Source: Molanna angustata
Lineage: Eukaryota > Arthropoda > Insecta > Trichoptera > Molannidae
Direction: 5' to 3'
NCBI GenBank assembly: GCA_963576475.1
Contig: OY754987.1
Coordinates: forward strand, 8,004,036 to 8,068,035
Length of the DNA stretch: 64,000 nucleotides
Positions 52,225 to 64,000 of this stretch are shown piece after piece (position 1 is the first letter of the stretch; each line of letters opens with the position of its first letter). The translations under genes were made by a program, and so were the position numbers. The notes beneath the pieces are model-generated. The model searched no databases, was not told where the DNA came from, and saw nothing but the letters and a program-made list of their open reading frames with translations.

Positions 52225-52916
52225 ACACAAAAACAAGTGCAACGCGTACAGAATGCATGTGCCCGATTTTGCTTCAATATACCTAGACGAGCACACATAT
52301 CACCTTATCTTAATCGGCACGGGATTCTGAACATGTCTAACAGAAGGAAACTGCACTTTCTTTGTCAACTACATAGTGTGATAAAGAAACGTTCTCCTTC
52401 CTATCTGTTTGATAGACTACAGTGGTCACGTGATTTGCACGTCCACTCAACGCGACAGAGAGGCCATTTACTCGTTCTCCCCAGACATCGAACCTCCGCA
52501 TTCGAGGGTAGTTTTAGGTATGCTTCCTCAAAGTATGCTTCCTCAAATGAGTTGCCGCAGAACATACGTGCGATGAACTCTTTGCAGAGTTTTAAGAAAC
52601 ACTGCAAGATATGGTTATTGAACCAACAAGGGTTCCAGCAGTGAAAAAAGAGAAGGAAGAAATACATATTTTTATTTTATTTTTAATTACTATTAAATCT
52701 TTATAGGTCATGACATGTGGTCTGTCCTCAATGTTTTGTGTTGTCCCAAGGCTTTGCTGAAAACCAGCAGCACTCCAGGGATACCTGGAAGTGCGCAGCT
52801 GAGCAATAGCCTTTTTGTTGTCAATTGTAGTTCAAAATTTTGTATATATTTTTTTTTGTTTGATGTAACAATAATGACAACAAATAAACGGTTTATTATT
52901 ATTATTATTATTAAAC
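52225..52916 (+). pseudogene. jockey/CR1-type LINE 3' fragment with ATT tail
   Basis: The reading QRVQNACARFCFNIPRRAHI, SNRRKLHFLCQLHSVIK and LPQNIRAMNSLQSFKKHCKI is the end of a non-LTR reverse transcriptase. A 3' UTR and an ATT microsatellite tail (52892-52914) follow. 5'-truncated, mostly open frame. Confidence 0.78.
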
Positions 52917-52929
52917 CACCGAGATGAAG

Positions 52930-53773
52930 CTCACTACGTAGCGTTGTTTTTTCCTACTCGTTTTTTTATTTAATTTTAATATTTATACAAAAACAGTTGA
53001 ACGATTGCGTAATCAAATTTTTAACTAACACTTTTGAGTATAATTTAACACGTTACGTGAATTATATACCTAACTATACATCAGTCTAATACGGAAATAA
53101 CCTTCATATTAGGTATATAAATTTATCAAAAGCATTCAAAGTATAATAACACATTATAATAAATACTAATTTTGTGATTTTAAACTGGAAATTCGAGTTT
53201 AACGTTTATGGGTCTAAATGCAAATGTGGTTATCAAGATGGCGCCCGCGGACAAACGGTATATTAAATATATTATTTCTTAATAGTAAATTTTTTTATCA
53301 ATCAATCAAAATCGAAGAAATACACAAAAATAAACAAGTATTTTTTTACGGCGCTGGCCGATTTAAGCACTACAAATTATAACACTCAATTATTATTAAT
53401 TATTACCATTATACACTTCCTCAAAAGAATTAGCAGATCAATGCGTATCTAGGTAAATGGTAAATTATTTAAAAGAGCTAAATAAAATGCAACAAACGCA
53501 TCATCAAGCTTTCAATTGGGAATAGTTCACCCATCCAGATACTTAACATATCAAAGGATTAGGCTCTGAGGAGGTCTCTATACTACCTAACAACCCTACT
53601 GATTCCCGAATATTAACGTTTAAAAGTTCTTTAACGATTCTACATGTATTCATTATTACCGTTTTTTGGCATTTTTATTATTAAGTTTTTCGATAAATCT
53701 AAAATTTCTAAATTACAGATTAACGATTTTAGAATAATGCCAGTGGCTGAAATAATGAACGGTTATATGTATT
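52930..53773. other. intergenic with a duplicate of 34240-34500
   Basis: Bases 53508-53760 repeat the text at 34240-34500. The remainder is AT-rich with nothing recognised. Confidence 0.45.
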
Positions 53774-54826
53774 ACTAGTTGCATGTAACACATGAGATCC
53801 AACTGTCGATAGCGATAGTATGTATAGTTGAAGAATATGTACCAAACTATAAACCCATAAATACAAATTATTGAATATTTTCAGATATTTTGTTTTCTAT
53901 ACAACATATATTATGTAGGTATGTATGTCAAGATAGGATAATATGGAGGAAGTTCCTTTTTTCCTACCCAGAATATGAAAATAGCATGATGGTATGTATG
54001 TTTGGAGATGAAGTATCAAACTATTAAGTCTTCTTACGTATTGTGTATAGGCGACTGCCATACAAAATGTATGAAGCGATGTCGTCACTAAATTCAATTT
54101 TTAAAAAAATTGTTAAAAAAAATTGAGATCTTCTACTACAATGTTAATATTTTTTATAGAAAATTAAATTATCTAGTTGGGGTGTTTCGGCTTTTTTCGA
54201 TAGTTGTATAAGTTTTGGAAATATAGGCAGTTAAACTCATAAATTTATCTTAAAAAAAATATTTTTCTTAATAAAAAATGTTTGAGAAACCCTGGAATTT
54301 TTTTGAAAAAATTAATTTGAGATTTTTTATTTTTCTATGTTTGTACAATTTTTCAGCGTTCTAGCTTTTATGGTTTCTGAGATATATGGAAAAATAAAAT
54401 AAAAATTCAAAAGTTGATAACCCCTGACTGAAACAAAAATTCAAAATTCTGAGTATAAAAGTTTTGTAGGCCTATAACTGTTTATATATTCTGAAATTTT
54501 GGGCTCTTTAAATTGAGCGGATGAAAAGTTATAAGGGGGGGGGGACACACACACAGACACACACACAGACACACACACAGACACACACACACAGACACAC
54601 ACACAGACACACACACAGACACACGAAATGTTCTACTCCGAATTCTGAGTAAATCCGTGTATGGAACATATATGCTGCGAAGCCTCTAAGTTGGTGTTTT
54701 TTTACTTCAAAGTTGGAAAAGCCGTGAAAAAAGTAGACCTCTCCATACAATTCTCGCGTATTCTGGCTTGATACATTGTCGATATGTTAAGAGAACAAAG
54801 TTCTCCTGAACAAATCGACAGTTGGA
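53774..54826 (+). mobile_element. 1-kb non-coding element M, copy 3
   Basis: It starts ACTAGTTGCATGTAACACAT, with TCCAACTGTCGAT at 53798, and ends ATCGACAGTTGGA at 54826. The CA array (54542-54625) carries an interrupted pattern of CACACACAGA. Otherwise about 95% identical to copies 1 and 2 by eye. Confidence 0.78.
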
Positions 54827-54829
54827 TTA

Positions 54830-55640
54830 TTTTAATTGCGAATTCACTATTTCCCCTTGGATAAGAGAGGAGTAAAAAGATATTGTTTACATGTAAGTAT
54901 AGATATTTACAAAGCAGTCCAACACATTTCTGGTTTTAACGTTTTCTGACTGGTAAATGAAATATATATATTTATCCAAGTTAACTCAAGTACCTATCTA
55001 CAACATGTTGTTATATACGAACAACTTAATATGCTGTAGGTAAAATTTTGTTTTATGTTTTGTTAATTTTTACTAAATTTCAATCGTGTTATTAAAATCT
55101 AGTTATTGACTTGGATCGATGACCATCAAATTAGTTCCTTGTACGTAAACATATACTGCTACTTCAAAATATTCAATTACAAATGTAGATAATCAGACAA
55201 GTATTAAATACAAAAGAATTATTAGGAAATTTTAAGTTATATCCATACACTTACGACGCATTAATAATAATATTTCGAATAGTAAAACATCAAACTTCTT
55301 ACTGTATCTGTTTCTATACACCGTATTTTTCAAATTGTCGATACAAATATTTATATATCTTCAAAGATATATAAAAATTGAGATTGAGATAGCAACGCGA
55401 AAAATAAGAAAAAAAGATTAATTGAAAACGTTGCTATCTTTTGGACTATAAAAACATAATATCTATCAACTGACACAGTCAATGAACTAGTGAATCATCC
55501 AGGTGTTGCACCGAAAACATTTCTCCTACACACTAATTTTTTTTCATTACTATTATTTTTTTCACATTAACTTTTTACTCTCCACACTATGGAATAGGGG
55601 AGAGTCATGATTTCGCAAAATTTAAGCGTATTTTTTTTAC
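54830..55640. other. intergenic, nothing recognised
   Basis: AT-rich, no coding signal, no clear repeat. Confidence 0.4.
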
Positions 55641-55721
55641 ATCAATTTCTCAATGGGTATCATGTAGAGAATGCACACTATGAGTTTCGTCGTGATGTGT
55701 TTGTGTGTATGGCGTATACGC

Positions 55722-55768
55722 TGTACGCCGTACGCCGTACGCCGTACGCCGTACGCCGTACGCCGTAG
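55722..55768 (+). repeat. 7-bp repeat CGCCGTA
   Basis: About six copies of CGCCGTA after a variant CGCTGTA. A GC-rich island of under 50 bases in AT-rich DNA. Confidence 0.93.
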
Positions 55769-55784
55769 CATTTATCTTTTTTGT

Positions 55785-56060
55785 GTCCTCTCTACAGCCC
55801 AAACTATAAGTCTGATCGACTTCATATTAACATCATATGTGTAAAGTGCAAAGACCTAGAGCTGATTAGTTTTCCATAGACAACTTTTGATTTCTTCTCT
55901 ATGAATTCATCATTTACGTTGTTTTTTTTTTGTGTCCTCTCTGCAGCCCAAACTATAAGTCCGATTGACTTCATATTGATATCACATGTGTTAAGTCCAT
56001 AAACTTAGAGCTGATTAGTTTTCCATAGACAACGGTTCATTTTTTCCCAATGTTTCTTTA
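55785..56060 (+). repeat. two tandem copies of a 120-bp unit
   Basis: CAGCCCAAACTATAAGTC, GACTTCATATT and TAGAGCTGATTAGTTTTCCA appear twice, near 55795-55890 and 55945-56035. The end motif GTTTTCCATAGACAAC resembles a part of the 313-bp satellite next to it. Confidence 0.75.
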
Positions 56061-56099
56061 TGATTTCATCTATTAAAACTGAAAAAATGCTCTCACGAC

Positions 56100-59095
56100 C
56101 TGGAAATTAGAGATATTTTAATTTGGTTTCAACTATTTATACAACACCAAGAATCTTCATAAAATTGTATTCAAAGTTGGTCAATGTTAAAAGAAAAATA
56201 TTCAACGGTTTCAAAAATTATATTTTATTTAATGGATATTTGTATGAAACTTATATGTAACAAGAGAATTTTTTTATATTTGGCAATGATCAGTTCATTG
56301 ATTTCATATTGATAGAAGAATATTAATAGCTTGAACTTAGAACTGATTAGCTTTTCATAGATATCATATAATTTCTTCATATGATATCACGTGTAAACAT
56401 TGTCAAAATGCTCTAACGCTCTTTGAAACAAAATTTATCTGCTTTTTTTAAAATATTTCATACAACATAAGCAGTCTTCACTATACTGCATTAATAGTTT
56501 GTCTATCTTAACATAAAAATATACTATCGGAAGAAAATTTATATTCCTGGTAGTAACATTTAGTATGAATAAAAATGTAATTAGATAAATTTCTATGTAT
56601 GGAAACGTTTAGTAATTTGATTTCATGTTATAATGTAAAGAGCTTGAACATAGAACTGATTAGCTTTCCATAAATAACAAAAAAAATCTTCATATGATAT
56701 CACCTGTCAAAATTTTGAAAATGCTCTCGCGTTCTTTAAAACAAAATTTATCTGCTTTTTTTAAAATATTTCACACAACATAAGCATTCTTCACTATACT
56801 GCATTAATATTTTGTTTATCTTAACATAAAAATATACTATCGGAAGAAAATTTATATTCCTGGTAGTAACATTTAGTATGAATAAAAATGTAATTAGATA
56901 AATTTCTATGTATGGAAAAGTTCAGTAATTTGATTTCATGTTATAATGTAAAGAGCTTGAACATAGAACTGATTAGCTTTCCATAAATAACAAAAAATTT
57001 CTTCATATGATATCACCTGTCAAAATTTGAAAAATGCTCTCGCGTTCTTTAAAACAAAATTTATCTGCTTTTTTTAAAATATTTCATACAACATAAGCAT
57101 TCTTCACTATACTGCATTAATAGTTTGTCTATCTTAACATAAAAATATACTATCGGAAGAAAATTTATATTCCTGATAGTAACATTTAGTATGAATAATA
57201 ATGTAATTAGATAAATTTCTATGTATGGAAAAGTACAGTAATTTGGTTTTAATGTTATAATGTAAAGAGCTTGAACATAGAACTGATTAGCTTTCCATAA
57301 ATAACAAAAAAAATCTTCATATGATATCACCTGTCAAAATTTGGAAAATGCTCTCGCGTTCTTTAGAACAAAATTTATCTGCTTTTTTTAAAATATTTCA
57401 TACAACATAAGCATTCTACACCATACTGCATTAAAAGTTTGTCTATCTTAACATAAAAATATACTATCGGAAGAAAATTTATATTCCTGGTAGTAACATT
57501 TAGTATGAATAAAAATGTAATTAGATAAATTTCTATGTATGGAAACGTGTAGTAATTTGATTTCATGATATAATGTAAAGAGCTTGAACATAGAACTGAT
57601 TAGCTTTCCATAAATAACAAAAAAATTCTTCATATGATATCACCTGTCAAAATTTGAAAAATGCTCTCGCGTTCTTTAAAACAAAATTTATCTGCTTTTT
57701 TTAAAATATTTCATACAACATAAGCATTCTTCACTATACTGCATTAATAGTTTGTCTATCTTAACATAAAAATATACTATCGGAAGAAAATTTATATTCC
57801 TGATAGTAACATTTAGTATGAATAATAATGTAATTAGATAAATTTCTATGTATGGAAAAGTACAGTAATTTGGTTTTAATGTTATAATGTAAAGAGCTTG
57901 AACATAGAACTGATTAGCTTTCCATAAATAACAAAAAAAATCTTCATATAATATCACGTGTCAAAATTTTGAAAATGCTCTCGCGTTCTTTAAAACAAAA
58001 TTTATCGGCTTTTTTTAAAATATTTCATACAACATAAGCATTCTTCACTATACTGCATTAATAGTTTGTTTATCTTAACATAAAAATATACTATCGGAAG
58101 AAAATTTATATTCCTGATAGTAACATTTAGTATGAATAAAAATGTAATTAGATAAATTTCTATGTATGGAAACGTGTAGTAATTTGATTTCATGATATAA
58201 TGTAAAGAGCTTGAACATAGAACTGATTAGCTTTCCATAAATAACAAAAAAATTCTTCATATGATATCACCTGTCAAAATTTGAAAAATGCTCTCGCGTT
58301 CTTTAAAACAAAATTTATCTGCTTTTTTTAAAATATTTCATACAACATAAGCATTCTTCACTATACTGCATTAATAGTTTGTCTATCTTAACATAAAAAT
58401 ATACTATCGGAAGAAAATTTATATTCCTGGTAGTAACATTTAGTATGAATAAAAATGTAATTAGATAAATTTCTATGTATGGAAAAGTTCAGTAATTTGA
58501 TTTCATGTTATAATGTTAAGAGCTTGAACATAGAACTGATTAGCTTTCCATAAATAACAAAAAATTTCTTCATATGATATCACCTGTCAAAATTTGGAAA
58601 ATGCTTTCGCGTCCTTTAAAACAAAATTTATCTGCTTTTATTAAAATATTTCATACAACATAAGCATTCTACACCATACTGCAATAATAGTTTGTCTATC
58701 TTAACATAAAAATATACTGTCGATAGAAATTTATTTTCCTGGTAGTAAAATTTAGTATGAATAAAAATGTATATAATAAGATAAATTTCTTATGTATGGA
58801 AAAGTTCAGTAATTTGATTTCATGTTATAATGTAAAGAGCTTGAACATCGAACTGATTAGCTTTTCATAAATAACAAAAATTTCTTCATATGATATTACG
58901 TGTCAAAATTGTCAAAATGCTCTAACGTCCTTTAAAACAAAATTTATCTGCTTTTATTAAAATATTTCATACAACATTAGAATTCTTCACCATACTGCAT
59001 TAATAGTTTGTCTATCTTAACATGAAAATATACTATCGTTAGAAAATTTATATTCTTGGTAGTAAAATTTAGAATGAATAAAATATTTCATTGTC
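56100..59095 (+). repeat. 313-bp satellite, about nine units
   Basis: The unit marker GCTCTCGCGTTCTTTAAAAC (or close variants) recurs at 56410, 56723, 57036, 57350, 57663, 57977, 58290, 58603 and 58919, a spacing of 313-316 bp. Inner units are highly alike; the first and last are more diverged. Repeated reading frames on the - strand are by-products of the repeat. A copy of the repeat H end motif (GGCCACAACCCACTCG) follows at 59120. Confidence 0.95.
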
Positions 59096-59499
59096 AATAT
59101 TTGTGGTGTGGAGAGTTTAGTGTTGGCCACAACCCACTCGTTTTTTATTTTTATTATATTTTTAGCTTTATTTTTTATGATTATTATTTTTTTTCTCTTT
59201 TTCTAAGTATCTATATGATTGGTTGTATATTTTAACGACTTTGTGTTTCATTGTGTGTACCTACCTATATATTTTATTTCAAATTGTATTTTTTTTTCGT
59301 TTGCTTAGTATTATTTTTTTATATTTACTTATTTTTGCTATGGTGGTTTTTGTTTTGTTCTTTTTAAGTATGTTTATGATCGTTTAAAGTTTTTTTTTTG
59401 TATTTCAATGAGTGTTATTGTTGTTCATGTTTGTAAAAGGCAAATAGAACGCGATTAATGAAAAAAAAAAACAAAAACCAGCGACTGTCAGACTTAGCA

Positions 59500-59900
59500 T
59501 AAAGTCTGATTTTTTTCTGTTGAAGGATAGATACCTACCTACCACAGCAGGTATCAACGAATGGATCCTATGAACCGCTTCATACCGTAACAAAGGTCCC
59601 GGGATCAATTCCCGGTGGAGATACAGTTTTTAATTGTGTTTTCAGTCTGGTACTGTGAGATGATTTATATCGTCTAAAAATTAATATCGTCTCCAGCATG
59701 TGGCAACTTGTTATTTGATGCGCGTTAAATAAATATTTGACAAAGTACCTCTTAGTTGCCCGAGAAGTAATATAAAATAAAATAAAATAAAATTTCCGAC
59801 ATTTTGAAGACTGTTTTCGGCACAAAGTCACGTCTTCTACCTAGGGTTCATAGTATCCATTTGTTAATACCTGCTGTGATATCCTTCAACAAAAAAAAAT
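59500..59900. mobile_element. foldback MITE interrupted by SINE A
   Basis: The left arm TGTTGAAGGATAGATACC, then CACAGCAGGTATCAACGAAT and GGATCCTATGAACC, is matched by the inverted right arm at 59842-59895. SINE family A (59586-59792) fills the loop. Confidence 0.7.
59586..59792 (+). repeat. SINE family A, 5'-truncated copy
   Basis: It begins at AAAGGTCCCGGGATCAATTC, carries TACAGTTTTTAATTGTG, has an internal duplication of about 17 bases (ATATCGTCT), and ends GTTGCCCGAGAAG with repeated AAAAT. Confidence 0.82.
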
Positions 59901-62480
59901 CAGTATTTATACTATGAACTATGTAAGTCTGGTATTAGCTGGCTCTTTTTCTATTATTTTAACAGTACTTTTTTATTTTATTTTATTTTTATAAATAGTC
60001 AACAGCTATGTACATTTTTTTATATAAACAATTACATGTAGATTGAGCCAATTAAAGACTATTATATAGGTATTAGTTAATTCATATTAAACACGTACAC
60101 ATATTCATAGTAAACATGTATATACATACATATAATAACATAAGATAAAAAAAATATAACTGCATAAGTACAAAAGAATAAGAATATAGCCACATCATCA
60201 CTGAAGAGGTCACATAAAAATCATTGTAGTGTTAGTGGGTACAACGGCACTGCGATGATTCATTAACTGTCGAAATTAATGTGCGGGTGACCTATCTCTA
60301 GCAATGAGTAGTTTACACTTCTAACTATCTAACGTTAAAGTGAAATTTTCTGTAAAATTTCCTGTCACAATTGGAAGAAAGTAAACCAATAACTGGAACT
60401 GGAAGTAGGTACCTATTAGTAGGGATCTGTGAAAGTTCTTAGAAATATTCTTATGTCAGCCTAAGATTATCAAATTATCTAAATAATGTTGAAAATAATA
60501 GGCATCCTTCAATTGTATACCAGAAATCGTAATTCAAGGCAGAAAGAGTCACATATCACAACGGGATATGTCATTCGAGTAATTACCGGAAATATTGTGA
60601 CAAGTTGCTACATGTTGCGATGTTGAACTATCAAGGAAACATAATAAATATGTAAGTCTGTTGATTTGACTTTGTTAGTATATATGTATGTATGTATGTA
60701 GCATGGATGGTGTGTATGAACTACAGATAGTTTGAGATGAATTGTGAATTACATATAAGATTGGTTGTTAACTTCCTATTTCTCGAAACATCCTTAGACT
60801 CTGGAATATAAACAGAGCAGGATTGTATTATTAGGTACATGGTATAAACTAGTGACATAGTTCATTGAATGTTTTTCGCAGAATTTCACCATTTTAGAAT
60901 ATTATAGAAACAAATTGTTCATGTCATCCCCGAGATGGCTGCAACACAATGATACTTTCCAGCATATTTAATACTAGTAAGTGCCCCCAAGAGTCCAACA
61001 CCAAACTATCAACAGCCGGGGCTCCATCTATGGATGATTGGCGACATGGCGCATAGCTTCTCCTCTTTGTACTCGTGTTGGCGATTCAAACCGGAGCCTT
61101 TACTCCATATTCACCCGACACACTAACGATTCCTCGCGCGCAATCTCGCAGGAATCCTCACGACATGTGATGACTCAAACAGAATCTTCGTCGCGGGTGA
61201 CGACCTACCGTCGAACAAGACTACATTTCATAATGGTATTCATAATAAAATATATTGAAATTTTATTTTCTCACTGGGCTGAACGCCCGTTATGAGGTAG
61301 TAGGCATTTAGATAAAAGTTAAATATTGAGGGTAGGTATATTATTATGATTACATAACTAAGAAAAGTTATGTATACTGGATTTGTAAGATAATTTAGAT
61401 GTTCAATATATATGTGTGTGCAAATTTAACTTAAAATTTGTGTTAGTTCTGTTTCCGATCCCTGTCTGCTCTTATTCATAAGCCAAAGTGTTACCTGACG
61501 CTTGCAATTGTTGTGCGTGGAGGAGGGTAGTGTATCGTTATTAATAATATTAACTATTTACATAGTACAAGAATATTAATAGAAATTAAATAATTGACAA
61601 AATCAAATAAAAAATAAATAAAATAATATATCAGTTCGGTTCTGTATTAGGAAGCTACAGTTGCATGTCTCAAGTAAGTAAGTAAATATGTTTGTACCGC
61701 GACAATTACTTTAATATGGCAGTACTAATTAACTACAACATAAATTGTATGGTGCACTACAACACTATTGCAAGTTTAGATATATTCATAGAATTATAAT
61801 ATATAATTCTATGGATATATTATAATATTTACTAAACACGACATGCATACACACATACTAGTGACATCTGGTGGTAGCAGACAGTAACTAAAATAAATTG
61901 TAGAATCAAAACTTCCCACATCTAGATAGTGATTAATTAATAATATTTATTATAATCTCAATCTAAGGATGGTCAGTTTACTCGTATGTATATGCAAACA
62001 GCATCTATATTTTAGAGATGTATGTAGGTACATAGCTTTATTTAAGGCTCTTGTTGAAATTTAAAGAATTATTATTGTGATTTGACAGATGAAGACCTTG
62101 TGTTTAGAAAGCAGACCTTCTCAGGCTTGTGCCCTTGGGCGCAGTATTGTCATTCGCTTCCTAACGAAATGTAAAATTTAATGTAGGTTTATACTACTCA
62201 ACAAAGTTGTTAATAAATTTGGACTACGCCCGTCATTGTTGTCCTAAATATCTAATGCGCCCATAGCCGCAATATTTTTTTTCTATGGTTTCAATCTTGG
62301 GGATCGGTTGTCAGCAAAGCGATGCATCTCTTCCTCTACTCCGTTCGATCTTCAGCGACTATCTTCAACTCTGTGTGTGATAAATAAAAAAAAAATGGAT
62401 AAGTAAGAAGTGTATAATTCGAAATAGTATTATGATACGACATAAGTGTACCTATATGTTAAGAGCTGTGTCAGAGAAAA
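59900..62480. other. intergenic, mostly unrecognised
   Basis: No gene found. Bases 61262-61300 match 47461-47510 inverted (GGCTGAACGCCCGTTATGAG), a short repeat family. An 85-codon frame at 61038 has no recognisable features. A small palindrome lies at 61785-61815 (TAGAATTATAATATATAATTC). Confidence 0.45.
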
Positions 62481-62494
62481 ATACTATCTAGGAG

Positions 62495-62755
62495 GCATCT
62501 CACACTTTGATCTTCTGGATCCCAGAGTAACAACTCCCTAAAGGAGTTGGACAGATCCAACAAAGCTGTTTACTATGATCGATGCTTTAGTGTGAGTAGT
62601 CCTATAAATTGGAATAGATTGCTTCCAGATGTCCGCAGTGCACAAAGCAAAAGCACTTTCTCTAAATGACTGAAAATAGCTTTGTTTCGTAGAGCAACAT
62701 AAGACCGAAATATAAGCGCCTTTAGAATGATTCTGAATCATTAAAGAAATCATCT
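62495..62755 (+). pseudogene. CR1/L2-like LINE 3' fragment, decayed
   Basis: Pieces in shifting frames read LDPRVTTP, YYDRCFSVSSPINWNRLLPD, VRSAQSKSTF and LKIALFRRAT, resembling the W-N-x-L-P end of CR1/L2 proteins. The tail has TTAGAATGATTCTGAATCAT, as at the window start. Confidence 0.6.
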
Positions 62756-62852
62756 TAAGTAACACCAACGTACCTACTTACTATTACTTACATATAGGTA
62801 TTTTGTGTTCATTCACTTGAATAAAAAGACTAACCCCCGTGTTCAGAGACCA

Positions 62853-63046
62853 ATTCAGGGGGGCAAGTCTGGTCCGACCAGTGAAATCAAAACCCTTGTG
62901 ATTACCCATATCATGGATATAATTATCATATGGAGTTCTATGGCATCTAAAGATATTATAGAACTCCATATAATAATTATATCCATGATATGGGTAATCA
63001 CTAGGGTTTTGATTTCGCCGGTCGGACCAGACTTGCCCCCCTGAAT
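62853..63046. mobile_element. palindromic MITE P2, copy C
   Basis: A 194-base near-perfect palindrome with ends ATTCAGGGGGGCAAGTCTGG and its complement. The inner arms share GATTACCCATATCATGGATA and TGGAGTTCTAT. It is the cleanest copy of the family. Confidence 0.85.
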
Positions 63047-63279
63047 ACGGATGTATTCAGAATTATTTGTCTCCAAATTATGTGTTTCCGCCTTCTTACA
63101 ATCCGGGTCTTTTAAGACCCGAATTCATATTTTCTTGAGCAGATTGCAATCCCTCCCAAACGTTAGGTAGTGCGCTTCTTTGGAAGAGTGTAATGGACCC
63201 AATCGTATTAGCTGGTTTCCCCTACGTAGCCATGCAACAAAAATATTAAATATTAATAAAAGTTACTGGTTTTAGTTCT

Positions 63280-63500
63280 ATTGATCGACGCGTTTCGTCA
63301 GATTGATGCTTTACAAGACTGGAAACCTGTTTAAAACCACGATTAAGTTGTTTGGTAGTTATCGACGAACCTCTCAACTTAAAATCAATTGCTTCATACA
63401 CTCGAATTGTAAAATTGCCTATTTAAAAGCTCTATTTTAAGTCTTGTAGAGCATTATTCTGATGGATATGTCTTGCACGAAACGTGTCGATAGTCAAATA
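63280..63500. repeat. imperfect inverted repeat, possible MITE
   Basis: ATCGACGCGTTTCGT at 63288 and, inverted, ACGAAACGTGTCGAT near 63478 flank inner inverted TACAAGACT/AGTCTTGTA. The arms are diverged. A similar CGACGACCGTTTCGGC motif occurs in the 32396 array. Confidence 0.45.
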
Positions 63501-64000
63501 AAATTGATAGTAATTTTTGTTAAAACTTCAGTAATTTTATAGAGTTCATTGATCAGGGTTTATTGATCGACAAACTAAACTTGGTTAATGTACTATAATT
63601 CTTAATAAAGGAGAGTCAATACCCGTCGAATAAATTTTCCAAGAAAACATACATATTATCATGAAATTTTCAAGGTAGATATAATATATTATCCGGTTAT
63701 CTATAACAATTTTCCGATTTGTTATATTATATTTCATGCTATGAATTGTGGGGGTTATAAATTATTCTCTCCGGATACAGTCCATAATACCGGGAATATT
63801 TCAATATGGTTACTTGTTATATTGCCAATTTCCAACCATCTGTAATCGACGAGGCATTATCTGAATTAATTTGTAAATCTATGGAATTATTACATCTATG
63901 AATTGAACAGTGTAGCCGGATAGTCTATCATGCAATCCATTAACAAAAAATATTGATTTCTGTTATTTACATCATATTCATACTATGGTTATAGACTCTT
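63501..64000. other. intergenic, nothing recognised
   Basis: AT-rich to the end of the window with no coding signal. Confidence 0.4.

Noticed and set aside
57061..58260. A family of small - strand proteins (ISYEDFFCYLWKANQF and similar)
   Set aside because: They repeat only because the 313-bp satellite repeats; no start context, motifs or codon signal.
61038..61295. An 85-codon frame on the + strand
   Set aside because: No motif, and its end overlaps a repeat shared with 47461-47510.

Overview
The window is animal, and most likely insect, nuclear DNA. It is AT-rich, holds one large intron-split gene, and is crowded with transposable elements (TEs) of many classes. The mix of CR1/L2-type and RTE-type LINE fragments, several tRNA-derived SINE families, Gypsy, mariner-like and PIF/Harbinger-like elements suits a lepidopteran best. 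Lepidoptera is an inference from repeat style, not a proof.

Host gene (280-28471, + strand). The first 28.5 kb carries the last 14 visible exons of huntingtin (htt). They encode about 1,200 C-terminal residues and end at a TAA at 28469-28471. Splice phases chain exactly from exon to exon. Conserved landmarks match the C-terminal HEAT-repeat half of animal huntingtin, for example GWTTKKGFEE followed by AVRGITQLLLSAHSIP. The only weak point is the exon ending at 17455, whose first part is hard to place in one frame. I see no other convincing host gene downstream.

Mobile DNA in the htt introns. The first intron holds a two-ORF CR1/L2-like LINE (511-4320, - strand). It sits inside a SINE copy and has an A AAA AAC slippery site at the ORF1/ORF2 junction. 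Later introns hold a PIF/Harbinger-like remnant (11245-12366), a mariner-like element (17550-19937) carrying three further insertions or amplifications, a SINE with a 19-bp target duplication (20630-20913), a frameshifted L2 LINE (about 21270-23140) and a 20-copy CA-rich minisatellite (23713-25082). Tandem arrays lie directly before two splice acceptors. Part of the exon C region (8085-8378) is present again, inverted, at 10921-11215.

Downstream of htt (28.5-64 kb). This part is a TE landscape. A 3.5-kb DNA transposon (30526-34009) encodes a protein of the uncharacterised DUF7869/RNase H-like type, with AATT on both sides and a repeated subterminal motif. A complete Gypsy LTR retrotransposon (38355-43921, - strand) has two 451-bp LTRs that read as identical, a serine-tRNA-type primer site and a 5-bp target duplication. 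Three copies of a roughly 1-kb non-coding element end in inverted repeats and carry CA arrays of variable length. A 313-bp satellite occupies about 56.1-59.1 kb. Foldback elements, SINEs and 3' fragments of LINEs fill much of the rest. Stretches where I recognise nothing are listed as such.
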